A stretch of 64,000 nt of DNA from Candidatus Roseilinea mizusawaensis. GTDB taxonomy: Bacteria; Chloroflexota; Anaerolineae; J036; Brachytrichaceae. Of the stretch, positions 9,220 through 17,199 are shown piece after piece (within the stretch, counting starts at the first letter, position 1; the number at the start of each line of letters is the position of its first letter). The stretch covers positions 1 to 64,000 of the forward strand of contig JAEANN010000054.1 of assembly GCA_016841965.1 (NCBI GenBank). Direction: 5' to 3'. The notes under the pieces are model-generated. The model was not told the DNA's origin and searched no databases. It saw only the letters and a list, made by a program, of their open reading frames with translations. Position numbers and translations under genes: made by a program.

Positions 9220-9786
9220 ATGGTCGAAATCATCCCTTATCAAACACGCTGGCCGGCCGAGTTTCAGCAAATCGCCGCCGCCCAACGCCAGGCCCTCGGC
9301 GATCTGGCGCTGCGCATCGATCATATTGGCTCCACCGCGGTGCCCGGGCTGCCGGCCAAAGACGTGATCGACATTCAAATCACCGTGGCGCGATTGGATG
9401 AGGCCGTGATTGCCGCCCTCGAATCCGCCGGCTACACGCTGGTCGAGACAAACTGCAACGATCACCGCCCGCCCGGCGCACAGGGGCCAGACAGCGACTG
9501 GCAAAAGCTGTTCTTTCGCCCGCCGCCGGGCGGGCGGCGGACAAACACGCACGTGCGCACGGCGGGCCGGCCCAATCAGCGCTATGCCTTGTTGTTCCGC
9601 GACTATCTGCGCGCGCACCCCGCCAGCGCAGCCGCCTACGCCGAGTTGAAACGCCGGCTCGCAACACATCTGGCCGATCCACAGCGCTATCCCGAGGTCA
9701 AAGACCCGGCGGTGGATTTGATCTACTTGGCAGCCGAGGCATGGGCAGTAACAACTGCCTGGCAAGCCGGGCCGGCAGACGCATAG
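9220..9786 (+). CDS. GrpB family protein (UPF0157 nucleotidyltransferase fold)
   Basis: A 188-residue protein with the family's defining segments: YQTRWPAEFQQIAA near the N-terminus, DHIGSTAVPGLPAKDVIDIQI (about 30-50) carrying the GS and D-x-D like polymerase-beta features, and FRDYLRAHPASAAAYAELKRRLA near the C-terminus. The biochemical role of GrpB proteins is poorly established; some are fused to dephospho-CoA kinase. A TATGAT box lies 17 bases before the ATG. It stands alone between the divergent ligase gene and proA. Confidence 0.88.
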   Translation: MVEIIPYQTRWPAEFQQIAAAQRQALGDLALRIDHIGSTAVPGLPAKDVIDIQITVARLDEAVIAALESAGYTLVETNCNDHRPPGAQGPDSDWQKLFFRPPPGGRRTNTHVRTAGRPNQRYALLFRDYLRAHPASAAAYAELKRRLATHLADPQRYPEVKDPAVDLIYLAAEAWAVTTAWQAGPADA

Positions 9787-9813
9787 ACGCCCCGACATAC
9801 TGCCGCCATCTGC

Positions 9814-9819
9814 TAAGAT
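9814..9819 (+). promoter_or_regulatory. putative -10 box of proA, leaderless spacing
   Basis: TAAGAT (with an overlapping GATAAT at 9817-9822) ends 7 bases before the ATG at 9827. No Shine-Dalgarno sequence lies in between. Confidence 0.4.
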
Positions 9820-9826
9820 AATCTGT

Positions 9827-11095
9827 ATGTCTGACATGACCCTGCTCGGCGCGCAGGCCAAACAGGCAGCCCGCATCCTGGCCCGCGCCGGCACCGCCGA
9901 CAAAGACGCCGCGTTGCGCGCTATCGCCGAGGGCTTGACCGGCCGGCTCGACGACATCCTGGCCGCCAACGCCAGAGACATCGAGCATGCCACAGCCAAA
10001 GGCATGGCGCCCTATTTCATCGATCGGCTTACACTCAATGAAAAGCGCCTGCGCGCCATCGCCGGCGATGTGCTCCATGTGGCCGAGTTACCCGACCCGG
10101 TCGGCGAATCGTTCGATGCAGTGACCCTTGCAAACGGACTGCGCCTGCACAAACGGCGCATCCCGTTGGGCGTGCTGGGCGTAATCTACGAGTCGCGGCC
10201 TAATGTCACCATCGACATCGCTGCATTGGCGATCAAGAGCGGGAATGCCTGCATCCTGCGCGGCGGCAGCGAGACAATCCATTCCAACCGCGCTCTGGTC
10301 AGCATCGTGCATCAGGCGCTGGCCGCCAACGGACTGCCGCGCGAAGCCGTGTCGTTCGTCGATGACACCGACCGCGCCCGCATCATGGAACTGCTGCGGC
10401 TGAGCGACTATGTGGACCTCATCATCCCGCGCGGCGGGGCGGCGCTGCACGATCTGTGCCGCAAGAACAGCACCATTCCCGTCATCACCGGCGGCATGGG
10501 CATCAATCACATCTACGTGGATGAGAGCGCCGATCAGGACATGGCGCTCGACATCCTGTTCAATGCCAAAGTGCAAAAGCCCACAGTGTGCAACGCGCTG
10601 GGCACCGTGGTGGTTCACTGCGGCATTGCCGAGGATTTTCTGCCAAAGATGGCTCGGCGGTTGGGACAGGCCGGCGTCAGCTTCCGCTGCGACCCACGCG
10701 CGCATGATATCTTCAGCCGGCATGCGCCCGACGCCGATTTTCAGCCGGCTGCGCCGGCAGACTGGGACACCGAATGGCTCTCGCTGGTGGCCGGCGTAAA
10801 AATCGTCGATTCACTCGACGAAGCCATTGCCTTCATCGAGGCCCACTCGATGGATCACTCCGACGGCATCGTGTCGCACAACCCCGCTCACATAGCCCGC
10901 TTTGTGAACGAAGTAGATTCGTGCGGCGTGTTTGTCAACGCCAGCACACGTTTCAACGACGGTGGGCAATTCGGCCTCGGCGCAGAAGTCGCCATCAGCA
11001 CACAGCGCATTCACGCCAGAGGGCCGATGGGTCTGCGCGAACTCACCAGCTACAAGTGGGTCGTGGAGGGCAACGGGCACGTGCGGCCGGGGTGA
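9827..11095 (+). CDS. proA: glutamate-5-semialdehyde dehydrogenase
   Basis: A 422-residue gamma-glutamyl phosphate reductase, the second step of proline synthesis. It reduces gamma-glutamyl phosphate to glutamate semialdehyde with NADPH. Characteristic stretches are RIPLGVLGVIYESRPNVT, ILRGGSETIHSNRAL, LIIPRGGAALHDL, the catalytic cysteine region AKVQKPTVCNALGTVVV (Cys near 255), and the C-terminal GPMGLRELTSYKWVVEGNG. Length and start agree with the family. proB is not adjacent. The start codon is only 7 bases from a -10-like box. Confidence 0.97.
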   Translation: MSDMTLLGAQAKQAARILARAGTADKDAALRAIAEGLTGRLDDILAANARDIEHATAKGMAPYFIDRLTLNEKRLRAIAGDVLHVAELPDPVGESFDAVTLANGLRLHKRRIPLGVLGVIYESRPNVTIDIAALAIKSGNACILRGGSETIHSNRALVSIVHQALAANGLPREAVSFVDDTDRARIMELLRLSDYVDLIIPRGGAALHDLCRKNSTIPVITGGMGINHIYVDESADQDMALDILFNAKVQKPTVCNALGTVVVHCGIAEDFLPKMARRLGQAGVSFRCDPRAHDIFSRHAPDADFQPAAPADWDTEWLSLVAGVKIVDSLDEAIAFIEAHSMDHSDGIVSHNPAHIARFVNEVDSCGVFVNASTRFNDGGQFGLGAEVAISTQRIHARGPMGLRELTSYKWVVEGNGHVRPG

Positions 11096-11238
11096 TTGGG
11101 AACAGCAGCGCACAAGGCAAAACGGCGAGAGCGAAAGCAGGCACAGATCGCCGGCCGGCCCAAGCCGCATCAAGCAGCTCAAGCAACAGCGCGCACACCA
11201 ATGCGCAATATCCAACACGCAACACAGGAGGTTTCTTC

Positions 11239-12729
11239 ATGACATCGGTTGTGGTGATCGGGGCCGGCATCGGCGGGATTGCCGTTGCCGCCCGGCTGGC
11301 CCGACGCGGCTTTCGCGTCACCGTGCTGGAAAAGAACAGCGCCCCCGGTGGGCGCACGGCTGTGCTTGAACACGATGGCTTCAAATTCGATATGGGGCCT
11401 TCGTTGTTCCTCATGCCCGATGTGTTTCGCCAAACCTACGCTGCGCTGGGCGAGCGCATGGAAGATCATCTCGATCTGATCCGGCTCGACCCAACCTACC
11501 GCGTGCACTTTCACGACGGGACATGGATTGATCTGACGGGCGATCTGGTGCACATGCGCGAGCAGCTCAACGCCATCGAAGCCGGCGCCTTCGACGCTTA
11601 TCTGAGTTTCGTTCGCGATGGCTATGGGCACTACTGGAAGTCCATTCGTTATTTCGTCGACCGCAACTTCTACAGCCTGGGCGAATATCTTGCGCCGGCC
11701 AACCTGCCGCTATTGTTCGAGTTGAAAGCGCTGCAAAAGCACTATCCGCATGTCAGCCATTTCTTCAAGGATCAGCGGCTGCGCGCGGCGTTCTCGTTCC
11801 AGAATGTGTATCTGGGCACTAGCCCTTATCAGGCGATGGCCACCTACACGCTGCTGCAATACACCGAGCTGGGCGAGGGGGTGTGGTTTCCGCGCGGCGG
11901 AATGTATCGCGTGATCGAAAGCCTGGTTGGCATTGCGCACAAGCACGGCGTGACATTCCGCTACAACGCGCCGGCAGCGCGTATCGAGGTGGACGATCTG
12001 CGCCGGCGCGCCAGCGGCGTCACGCTGGCCGATGGCGAACACATCCCGGCTGACATCGTGATTGCCAACGCCGATCTGCCCTATGTGTACGACAAATTGC
12101 TGCCGGGCAGCCCCAAAGCCGAACGCCTGAAGCGCATGAAATACACCTCATCGGCCATCATGTTCTACTGGGGACTGAAAGGCCCGCGCACGCCGGCGCT
12201 GCTGCATCACAATGTCTTTCTGGCGGATCATGACTACAAGCGTAGCTTCAAGCGCATCTTTGACGACCTGACGTTGCCAGACGAGCCGTCGTTTTACGTG
12301 TGCGCGCCAACTCTTACCGATCCCGGCTTTGCGCCGCCCGGCTATGACAATATGATGGTGCTGGCGCCGGTAGGATACCTGAACGAGCAGCACCCACAGG
12401 ACTGGAACGCGCTCACCGACCGCGCACGCGAGGCGGTGCTGGGCCGGCTGGCCCGCGCCGGCGTGACCGGCTTGCGTCCACGTATCGTGTTCGAGCGCAC
12501 CCTAACCCCCTTAAACTACCGCGACGGTCTGAATCTGGCTAAAGGCGCTGCATTTGGGCTGAGTCACGATTTCCTGCAGGTGGGCTATCTGCGCCCGCAC
12601 AACCGGCATGCCCGCTATGGCAACCTGTACTTCGTCGGGGCCAGCACCCACCCCGGCACCGGCCTGCCGATCGTGCTGATCTCGGCCAGGCTGGCCGAGG
12701 AGCGGATTCTGAAAGAGCAACACGATTGA
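11239..12729 (+). CDS. crtI: phytoene desaturase family oxidoreductase (CrtI-type)
   Basis: A 496-residue FAD-dependent carotenoid desaturase/isomerase-type enzyme. The N-terminal Rossmann motif is VVVIGAGIGGIAVAARLARRG, followed by LEKNSAPGGRTAV. The C-terminal FAD segment is NLYFVGASTHPGTGLPIVLISARL, a CrtI hallmark. The ATG at 11239 follows an ideal AGGAGG at 11226-11231. The frame is open far upstream but overlaps proA there. Family members act on phytoene and related carotenes at the membrane; the number of desaturation steps cannot be told. No phytoene synthase gene is next to it, but a CarH-like regulator sits at 57-58 kb of the same window. Confidence 0.9.
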   Translation: MTSVVVIGAGIGGIAVAARLARRGFRVTVLEKNSAPGGRTAVLEHDGFKFDMGPSLFLMPDVFRQTYAALGERMEDHLDLIRLDPTYRVHFHDGTWIDLTGDLVHMREQLNAIEAGAFDAYLSFVRDGYGHYWKSIRYFVDRNFYSLGEYLAPANLPLLFELKALQKHYPHVSHFFKDQRLRAAFSFQNVYLGTSPYQAMATYTLLQYTELGEGVWFPRGGMYRVIESLVGIAHKHGVTFRYNAPAARIEVDDLRRRASGVTLADGEHIPADIVIANADLPYVYDKLLPGSPKAERLKRMKYTSSAIMFYWGLKGPRTPALLHHNVFLADHDYKRSFKRIFDDLTLPDEPSFYVCAPTLTDPGFAPPGYDNMMVLAPVGYLNEQHPQDWNALTDRAREAVLGRLARAGVTGLRPRIVFERTLTPLNYRDGLNLAKGAAFGLSHDFLQVGYLRPHNRHARYGNLYFVGASTHPGTGLPIVLISARLAEERILKEQHD

Positions 12730-12778
12730 CGCGCGCTGCAATCGACAGCGCGCAACACCAAGATCGTTCTGGGCGGCG

Positions 12779-13597
12779 CTATCGGCCCCCTGCAAGCCGC
12801 GCGCGGGCAATCTCAACAGCCTGTGGGTTGATGTCGATGCCGATCCAGCGCCGGCCCAGATGCGCTGCGGCCACCAGCGTCGTGCCGCTGCCGCAGAACG
12901 GATCGAGCACTACATCGCCCGCGTTGCTGGCCAGTTCAACGATCCGCGTCAGCAACGTCAACGGCTTTTGCGTCGGGTAATCCACGCGCTCGCCGGCGGT
13001 CGGCGCGATGGCCGGGATATCCCACACATCGTCCAGCAGCTTGCCGCCTTTCATCACGTAGCGTTTGCCATAGGCATTCATATAACGATTGCCCTGCGCG
13101 TCCACGTGGCGGTACTTGTCCAGCATGGCCGGCGTCGGTGCTTCGCGCAACAGGTTGAACACATAGTCGGGAGAACGGGCGTGCCAGAAGATCACATCGT
13201 GCTTGGTCAGCAGCCGGCGGCCGGCTTTGGATGCGCCCAGCCCATAATGCCAGATGATCTCATTCACAAAGACGCCTCGCGTGGCCTGATTGCGCGGGGG
13301 AGCGCTCAATCCGAACAGATCATCGAGCAACAGCCGGATGTGGTGGCTCATGCGCCAGTCACAGTGAAAGAACAGCGAGCCATCGGACGCCAGAACGCGC
13401 AGCATCGCTTCAAGGCGCGGGCGCATATAGGCCACATAGCCCGCCGGCGAGCCAAAGGCGTCTGCGTAGCTGCCGGCCCGCCCGCGCCGGCGCGCGCCGG
13501 TGTTGAACGGCGGGTCGAGATAGATCAGGCGTGCGCAGCCGGCCTTCAGGCGGGGCAAAACATCCAGACAGTCGCCGACGAACAGGCGGTTGCTCAT
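12779..13597 (-). CDS. DNA adenine/cytosine-N4 methyltransferase (beta class)
   Basis: A 272-residue site-specific DNA amino-methyltransferase. The catalytic motif IV DPPFNTG lies near the N-terminus (about 28-34). The AdoMet-binding motif I, DPFCGSGTTLVAAAHLGRRWIGID, lies near the C-terminus. This order defines the beta group (N6-adenine or N4-cytosine). YPTQKP before motif I is the standard motif X neighbourhood. No restriction endonuclease is adjacent, so it is an orphan methylase of unknown specificity. Its ATG overlaps the TGA of the upstream AmrS gene (ATGA), so translation is probably coupled. Confidence 0.9.
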   Translation of the reverse strand: MSNRLFVGDCLDVLPRLKAGCARLIYLDPPFNTGARRRGRAGSYADAFGSPAGYVAYMRPRLEAMLRVLASDGSLFFHCDWRMSHHIRLLLDDLFGLSAPPRNQATRGVFVNEIIWHYGLGASKAGRRLLTKHDVIFWHARSPDYVFNLLREAPTPAMLDKYRHVDAQGNRYMNAYGKRYVMKGGKLLDDVWDIPAIAPTAGERVDYPTQKPLTLLTRIVELASNAGDVVLDPFCGSGTTLVAAAHLGRRWIGIDINPQAVEIARARLAGGR

Positions 13598-14727
13598 GGG
13601 CAGGCCGGCGCGCGCCATATGCCTGCAATCCGCGTGCCGCAGTGCGGGCAAGTTCCTTCTGGCGTCAGGCGATTGCTGAACACGCGGAAGCCCAACCGCT
13701 CGATCACGGCAGCCCGGCAATTCGGGCAATACGTGTGCTCGAAGCGGGCCAGTCTGCCCGGCAGGTTGCCGGCGTACACATAGCGCAACCCTTCGGCATA
13801 GCCAATCTCGGCGGCGCGCGCTAGGGCGCGCGCGTCGGTGTTCTCGCGGTCAGTCATGCGATAGTCGGCGTGAAAGGCCGTGACATGCCAGGGGATGTCG
13901 GGCGAGAGCGAGCGGATGAACTGCGCTGCGTCGCGCAACTCTTCATCCGAGTCATTGAAGCCCGGCACAACCAGCGTGACGATCTCCAACCAGAAACCCA
14001 TCGCGTGCGCCATGCGTGCGCCCTCCAACACGCGATCAAGCGCCGCGCCGAGTTGACGGTAGTGTTTATCGCGCATCGACTTTAGGTCAATCTTGTAGCC
14101 GTCCAGCCAGGGCCGCAGATATTCCAACACCTCCGACGTGGCATAGCCGTTGGATACATACAAGCACACCAGGCCGGCGGCTCTGGTTTGCTTGAAAATG
14201 GCGGCTGCCCACTCGGAGGTAATGAGCGGTTCGTTATACGAGCTGACCAGGCTGCGCGCGCCCACGCGCTGCGCCAGCCCGATCATCTGCGCCGGCGTCA
14301 GAGCGAGCGGCGGAGCGCCGGCTGCAGCGTCGCGCAGGGCCTGCGAGATGTCCCAATTCTGGCAGTAATCACAGTGCAGGTTGCAACCCAGCATGCCGAA
14401 CGTCAACGCCACCGAGCCGGGCAGCACGTGATAGAAAGGCTTCTTCTCGATTGGGTCGGCGTGAACAGCGGAAGCGTAGCCCCACGGCGCATATAACACG
14501 CCGCCGGCGTTGAAGCGCACCTGACAGATGCCGCGCCCGCCGGGCTTGATGTGGCAACGATGCGCGCACGCCACACAGGTCACACTGCCATCGGGCAAGG
14601 GCTGATACAGCTCGGCTGGGCGGGTCAATCCGTCGAGCCGGCCGGCCAGCGCCACATCGCCGGCCAGCGGCGCGCGCACATTGCTGGAGGCGATTGAGGC
14701 AGCCGGTGAAGTTGGGATTGCGTTCAT
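13594..14727 (-). CDS. amrS: AmmeMemoRadiSam-system radical SAM enzyme AmrS
   Basis: A 377-residue radical SAM protein. The cluster motif is GCNLHCDYCQNWD (CxxxCxxC) at about residue 125. Upstream is the family-specific CxxCxHRCxIKPGGRGICQVR zinc/iron-like segment (about 52-72). The C-terminal CPNC...CPHCGT pairs resemble a zinc ribbon. AmrS proteins usually occur with AMMECR1 and Memo homologues, and the modification they catalyse is not settled. Neither partner is in this window. The ATG at 14727 (MNAIPT) was chosen; a Met 15 residues earlier is possible. The stop overlaps the methyltransferase start by four bases. It is divergent from the Nudix gene. Confidence 0.88.
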   Translation of the reverse strand: MNAIPTSPAASIASSNVRAPLAGDVALAGRLDGLTRPAELYQPLPDGSVTCVACAHRCHIKPGGRGICQVRFNAGGVLYAPWGYASAVHADPIEKKPFYHVLPGSVALTFGMLGCNLHCDYCQNWDISQALRDAAAGAPPLALTPAQMIGLAQRVGARSLVSSYNEPLITSEWAAAIFKQTRAAGLVCLYVSNGYATSEVLEYLRPWLDGYKIDLKSMRDKHYRQLGAALDRVLEGARMAHAMGFWLEIVTLVVPGFNDSDEELRDAAQFIRSLSPDIPWHVTAFHADYRMTDRENTDARALARAAEIGYAEGLRYVYAGNLPGRLARFEHTYCPNCRAAVIERLGFRVFSNRLTPEGTCPHCGTRIAGIWRAPACP

Positions 14728-14824
14728 ACGTCCCACTCCTAAGCGCCCGCATCGTACGGTTGCTCCACGCAATCATAGCGCATCAAGTCGCGCAGTGCGT
14801 GTTACTATTGTCGCCTCACATGCG

Positions 14825-15277
14825 ATGAAACATCGTTCCTTTGGCGTGATTCCCATCTACCAGCAGGACAGCCAGACGCGCTACCTGCTTATCCAGCACC
14901 GCGCCGGCCATTGGGCCTTTCCAAAAGGCCACCCCGAACCAGGCGAGAGCGAGACGCAGACTGCGCTGCGCGAATTACGCGAGGAAACTGGCATCCGCGA
15001 TGTGACGCTGCGCGCCGATTTACATGTCAGCGAGACCTACCGCTTCTTGCGCGACGGGCAGGTAGTGGAAAAGACCGTGCGTTACTTTGTGGGCCTGGTT
15101 CATCACGATGCCGTCCGCATCCAGATCGAGGAAGTACTCAGCTATCTTTGGGCCACTTTTGAAGAAGCGCAGGCCCTCATCACCTACGAAGAGACCCGCC
15201 ACCTACTTTCTGAAGCACGCCGGTTGCTCGATGGCGCTCAGCCTGCGCACAAGCCTGCCCAGACGCAGACCAAGTAG
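14825..15277 (+). CDS. Nudix hydrolase (diadenosine-polyphosphate type)
   Basis: A 150-residue protein with a perfect Nudix box, GHPEPGESETQTALRELREE followed by TGI, at about residues 40-62 (Gx5Ex7REUxEExGU). The preceding HRAGHWAFPKGHPE layout is the one seen in bacterial Ap4A hydrolase-like MutT proteins, so hydrolysis of a dinucleoside polyphosphate or damaged nucleotide is likely. The ATG at 14825 was chosen because the upstream extension runs into the divergent amrS gene. It converges on moeA with 8 bases between the two genes. Confidence 0.9.
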   Translation: MKHRSFGVIPIYQQDSQTRYLLIQHRAGHWAFPKGHPEPGESETQTALRELREETGIRDVTLRADLHVSETYRFLRDGQVVEKTVRYFVGLVHHDAVRIQIEEVLSYLWATFEEAQALITYEETRHLLSEARRLLDGAQPAHKPAQTQTK

Positions 15278-15285
15278 CCGTCCCT

Positions 15286-16542
15286 TCAATCAAACAAGCG
15301 CGCCTGAACGGTCGCGCCGGCGGCCAGCCGATCCACACCAATCGGGGCGCACACCAGCGCAGAGGCGCGCGCCAGGCTAAAAATCAGATTGCTTTTCGAG
15401 GGGATGGGTTGCGCGCGGTTGCCTTCGATCAGCCGAACAGGGAACCAGTGTTCCAGATCGCGCGGCGACCTGACATCGTGCGTCAGTTCAGCATTGACGA
15501 CCGCCGGCTGAGGTGGATTCGTTGCGCCTTGCCAGCGCCACAGGGTAGGAACGACGAACATCATCGCCGTCACCAGCGCGCTGATCGGATTGCCGGGCAG
15601 ACCAAACACCGGCTTGCCATCGCACACGGCGAACAGCGTGGGCTTGCCCGGCCGGAAGGCGATGCCGTGCACCAGAATGCCCGGCTTGCCCATGCCGTTG
15701 ACCACTTCCGGCGTGTAGTCACGCTCGCTCATGGAACTGCCGGCCATGAACACGACCACATCAGCTTCGCGCATGGCGCGCGCGGCGGCCTGCTCGAAAG
15801 CATCGAGCCGATCGGGCAGAATGCCAAAGTCGAGCGGGATGCCGCCATGCCGCTCGATTAGCGCAGAGAGCATGGGTGTGTTGATGTTGCGCACCTGGCC
15901 GGGGCGGGGCGCCGCATAGGCCGGCACAACTTCATCGCCGCTGGCAATCAGCGCCACGCGCGGCCGGCGGGTTACGGTCACTTCGGTGATGCCAAACGAC
16001 AGCAGACCGCCGATCTCTTGCTCGCGCAGGCGTGTGCCGGCAGCAATAACGACTTCGCCGGCTTTGACATCTTCGCCTTCCATGATGATGTTGTCGCCGG
16101 GCGCAAGCTGAACCTGCGTCTGAATCTTGCCGGCGAAGTTCTGGTCGATGGGCCGCGCCTGTTCTACCATCAACACCGCGTCGGCGCCTTCGGGCACGTT
16201 GCCGCCGGTGTGCACAATCGCTGCGTCGCCCAGCCGGATTCGCAGCGCAGCCAGCTCGCCCATCCGCACTTCGCCGATCACGCGCATGACGCCGGGCGTG
16301 GAGGCGGCGCGCACGGCATAGCCATCCACTGTGCTGCGCCGGAATTCCGGCAGCGGCGTGGGGGATACAACCTCTTGCGCCAACACACGGTTGCGGGCCG
16401 AAGCGGTCGGCACAGTCTCGACTGGCGTGGACAGCGCCCTGCGAGCCGCAAGGCGCGTGTCACCACCGACGCCGGCGTCATCCAACGCGCGATACAAACG
16501 CGCCAGGGCTTCCTGTGGCGAGAGCAAATCAAATGTGCGCAT
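15286..16542 (-). CDS. moeA: molybdopterin molybdotransferase MoeA
   Basis: A 418-residue enzyme that inserts molybdate into adenylylated molybdopterin to complete the molybdenum cofactor. Hallmarks are PEFRRSTVDGYAVRA near residue 70, NVPEGADAVLMVE, the GSSMSERDYTPEVV loop with GKPGILVHGIAFRPGKPT, and GLPGNPISALVTAM. The order of domains III, I, II and IV is intact and the length is normal. It looks functional although moaA and the only molybdoenzyme in this window are broken (25.3-29.5 kb). An upstream moaA/moaC/moaE set is not present here. Confidence 0.95.
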   Translation of the reverse strand: MRTFDLLSPQEALARLYRALDDAGVGGDTRLAARRALSTPVETVPTASARNRVLAQEVVSPTPLPEFRRSTVDGYAVRAASTPGVMRVIGEVRMGELAALRIRLGDAAIVHTGGNVPEGADAVLMVEQARPIDQNFAGKIQTQVQLAPGDNIIMEGEDVKAGEVVIAAGTRLREQEIGGLLSFGITEVTVTRRPRVALIASGDEVVPAYAAPRPGQVRNINTPMLSALIERHGGIPLDFGILPDRLDAFEQAAARAMREADVVVFMAGSSMSERDYTPEVVNGMGKPGILVHGIAFRPGKPTLFAVCDGKPVFGLPGNPISALVTAMMFVVPTLWRWQGATNPPQPAVVNAELTHDVRSPRDLEHWFPVRLIEGNRAQPIPSKSNLIFSLARASALVCAPIGVDRLAAGATVQARLFD

Positions 16543-16642
16543 AGCCCAATGGTAGCCGATCCGGCGCCAGCCCGACAGCGGGTATGCCAGAGTTTTCGCA
16601 TGGGTGAGATGTCGCGCCCGGTGCGCTTTTGCCCGAAAGTCC

Positions 16643-16666
16643 TTTTAACGTTTTAACGTTTTAACA
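16643..16666. repeat. 8-bp tandem repeat
   Basis: TTTTAACG, TTTTAACG and TTTTAACA follow one another at 16643-16666, in the intergenic space between the divergent moeA and the small membrane protein gene. Slippage is likely, and a regulatory role is possible since it sits about 30 bases upstream of a TATAAT box. Confidence 0.75.
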
Positions 16667-16696
16667 GGTTGCCTGTTAGGATACCCCGTTTGCAGT

Positions 16697-16702
16697 TATA
16701 AT
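16697..16702 (+). promoter_or_regulatory. -10 box TATAAT for the small membrane protein
   Basis: A perfect TATAAT lies 68 bases before the GTG start at 16771. The best -35-like TTGCCT (16669-16674) is 22 bases away, longer than normal, so the promoter class is uncertain. Confidence 0.45.
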
Positions 16703-16770
16703 AGTTTTGCCCAGTTGAATTAGATTGGTGATTGCATTGTGATTGCCACAGTTTTAAGGAGGAATTTCAA

Positions 16771-17091
16771 GTGTCGGCGCAACCTTCTGACTCCAATCAG
16801 AAACTCATAGCATTGCTCGCATACCTGCTCACGCCTATTGTGGGCATCGTCATCCTCGTATCAGAAAGCATGAAGAGCGACCCGGTGTTGCGCAAGCACG
16901 CTGTCCAAAGCATCGCCTATGCCATCGTGGCATTTGTGCTCTCTATGATTCTGACCTTTACCGTGGTGCTGTCTTGTCTGTTCTGGGTTCCCTACATCCC
17001 GCTCATCATCTGGGGCATTCAGGCCTACCAGGGTAAGGATGTCACTATCCCGGTCATCACCGACTTCTGCAAAAACCAGAATTGGATCTAG
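16771..17091 (+). CDS. small DUF4870-like membrane protein
   Basis: A 106-residue protein with three hydrophobic segments (about 12-30, 45-65 and 68-85). An amphipathic stretch with RKHAVQSIAYAIVAF resembles the 'K/R-x-H-x-x-Q' segment typical of DUF4870/Tic20-like small membrane proteins of unknown function. The start is GTG at 16771, set by an excellent AAGGAGG at 16756-16762, eight bases upstream. A strong terminator follows 33 bases after the stop, so it is a monocistronic gene. Confidence 0.75.
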   Translation: MSAQPSDSNQKLIALLAYLLTPIVGIVILVSESMKSDPVLRKHAVQSIAYAIVAFVLSMILTFTVVLSCLFWVPYIPLIIWGIQAYQGKDVTIPVITDFCKNQNWI

Positions 17092-17123
17092 GCAAATAGC
17101 TGGAAATCAGGAACCCAAGTTCA

Positions 17124-17160
17124 CAGCCCGCCTTCAGATAAGGCGGGCTGATTTGTTTCC
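17124..17160 (+). terminator. intrinsic terminator after the small membrane protein
   Basis: An 11-bp perfect stem CAGCCCGCCTT / AAGGCGGGCTG (17124-17134 and 17140-17150) with a 5-base loop CAGAT is followed by a T-rich ATTTGTTT. Confidence 0.85.
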
Positions 17161-17199
17161 CAGGCGCGCTGTACAATCCCAGCTCGGAGTAGACCACGC

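Noticed and set aside
9127-10005. N-terminal extension of the acyl ligase frame to 859 codons
   Set aside because: It would run antisense through grpB and the start of proA, and its translation has no family similarity; the ligase domain starts at about 9126.
10774-11238. N-terminal extension of the phytoene desaturase frame
   Set aside because: It overlaps proA out of frame and lacks protein character; the AGGAGG at 11226 and Rossmann motif fix the start at 11239.
16669-16702. TTGCCT...TATAAT as a normal sigma-70 promoter
   Set aside because: The spacer is 22 bases, too long for a standard promoter; only the -10 box is reported.
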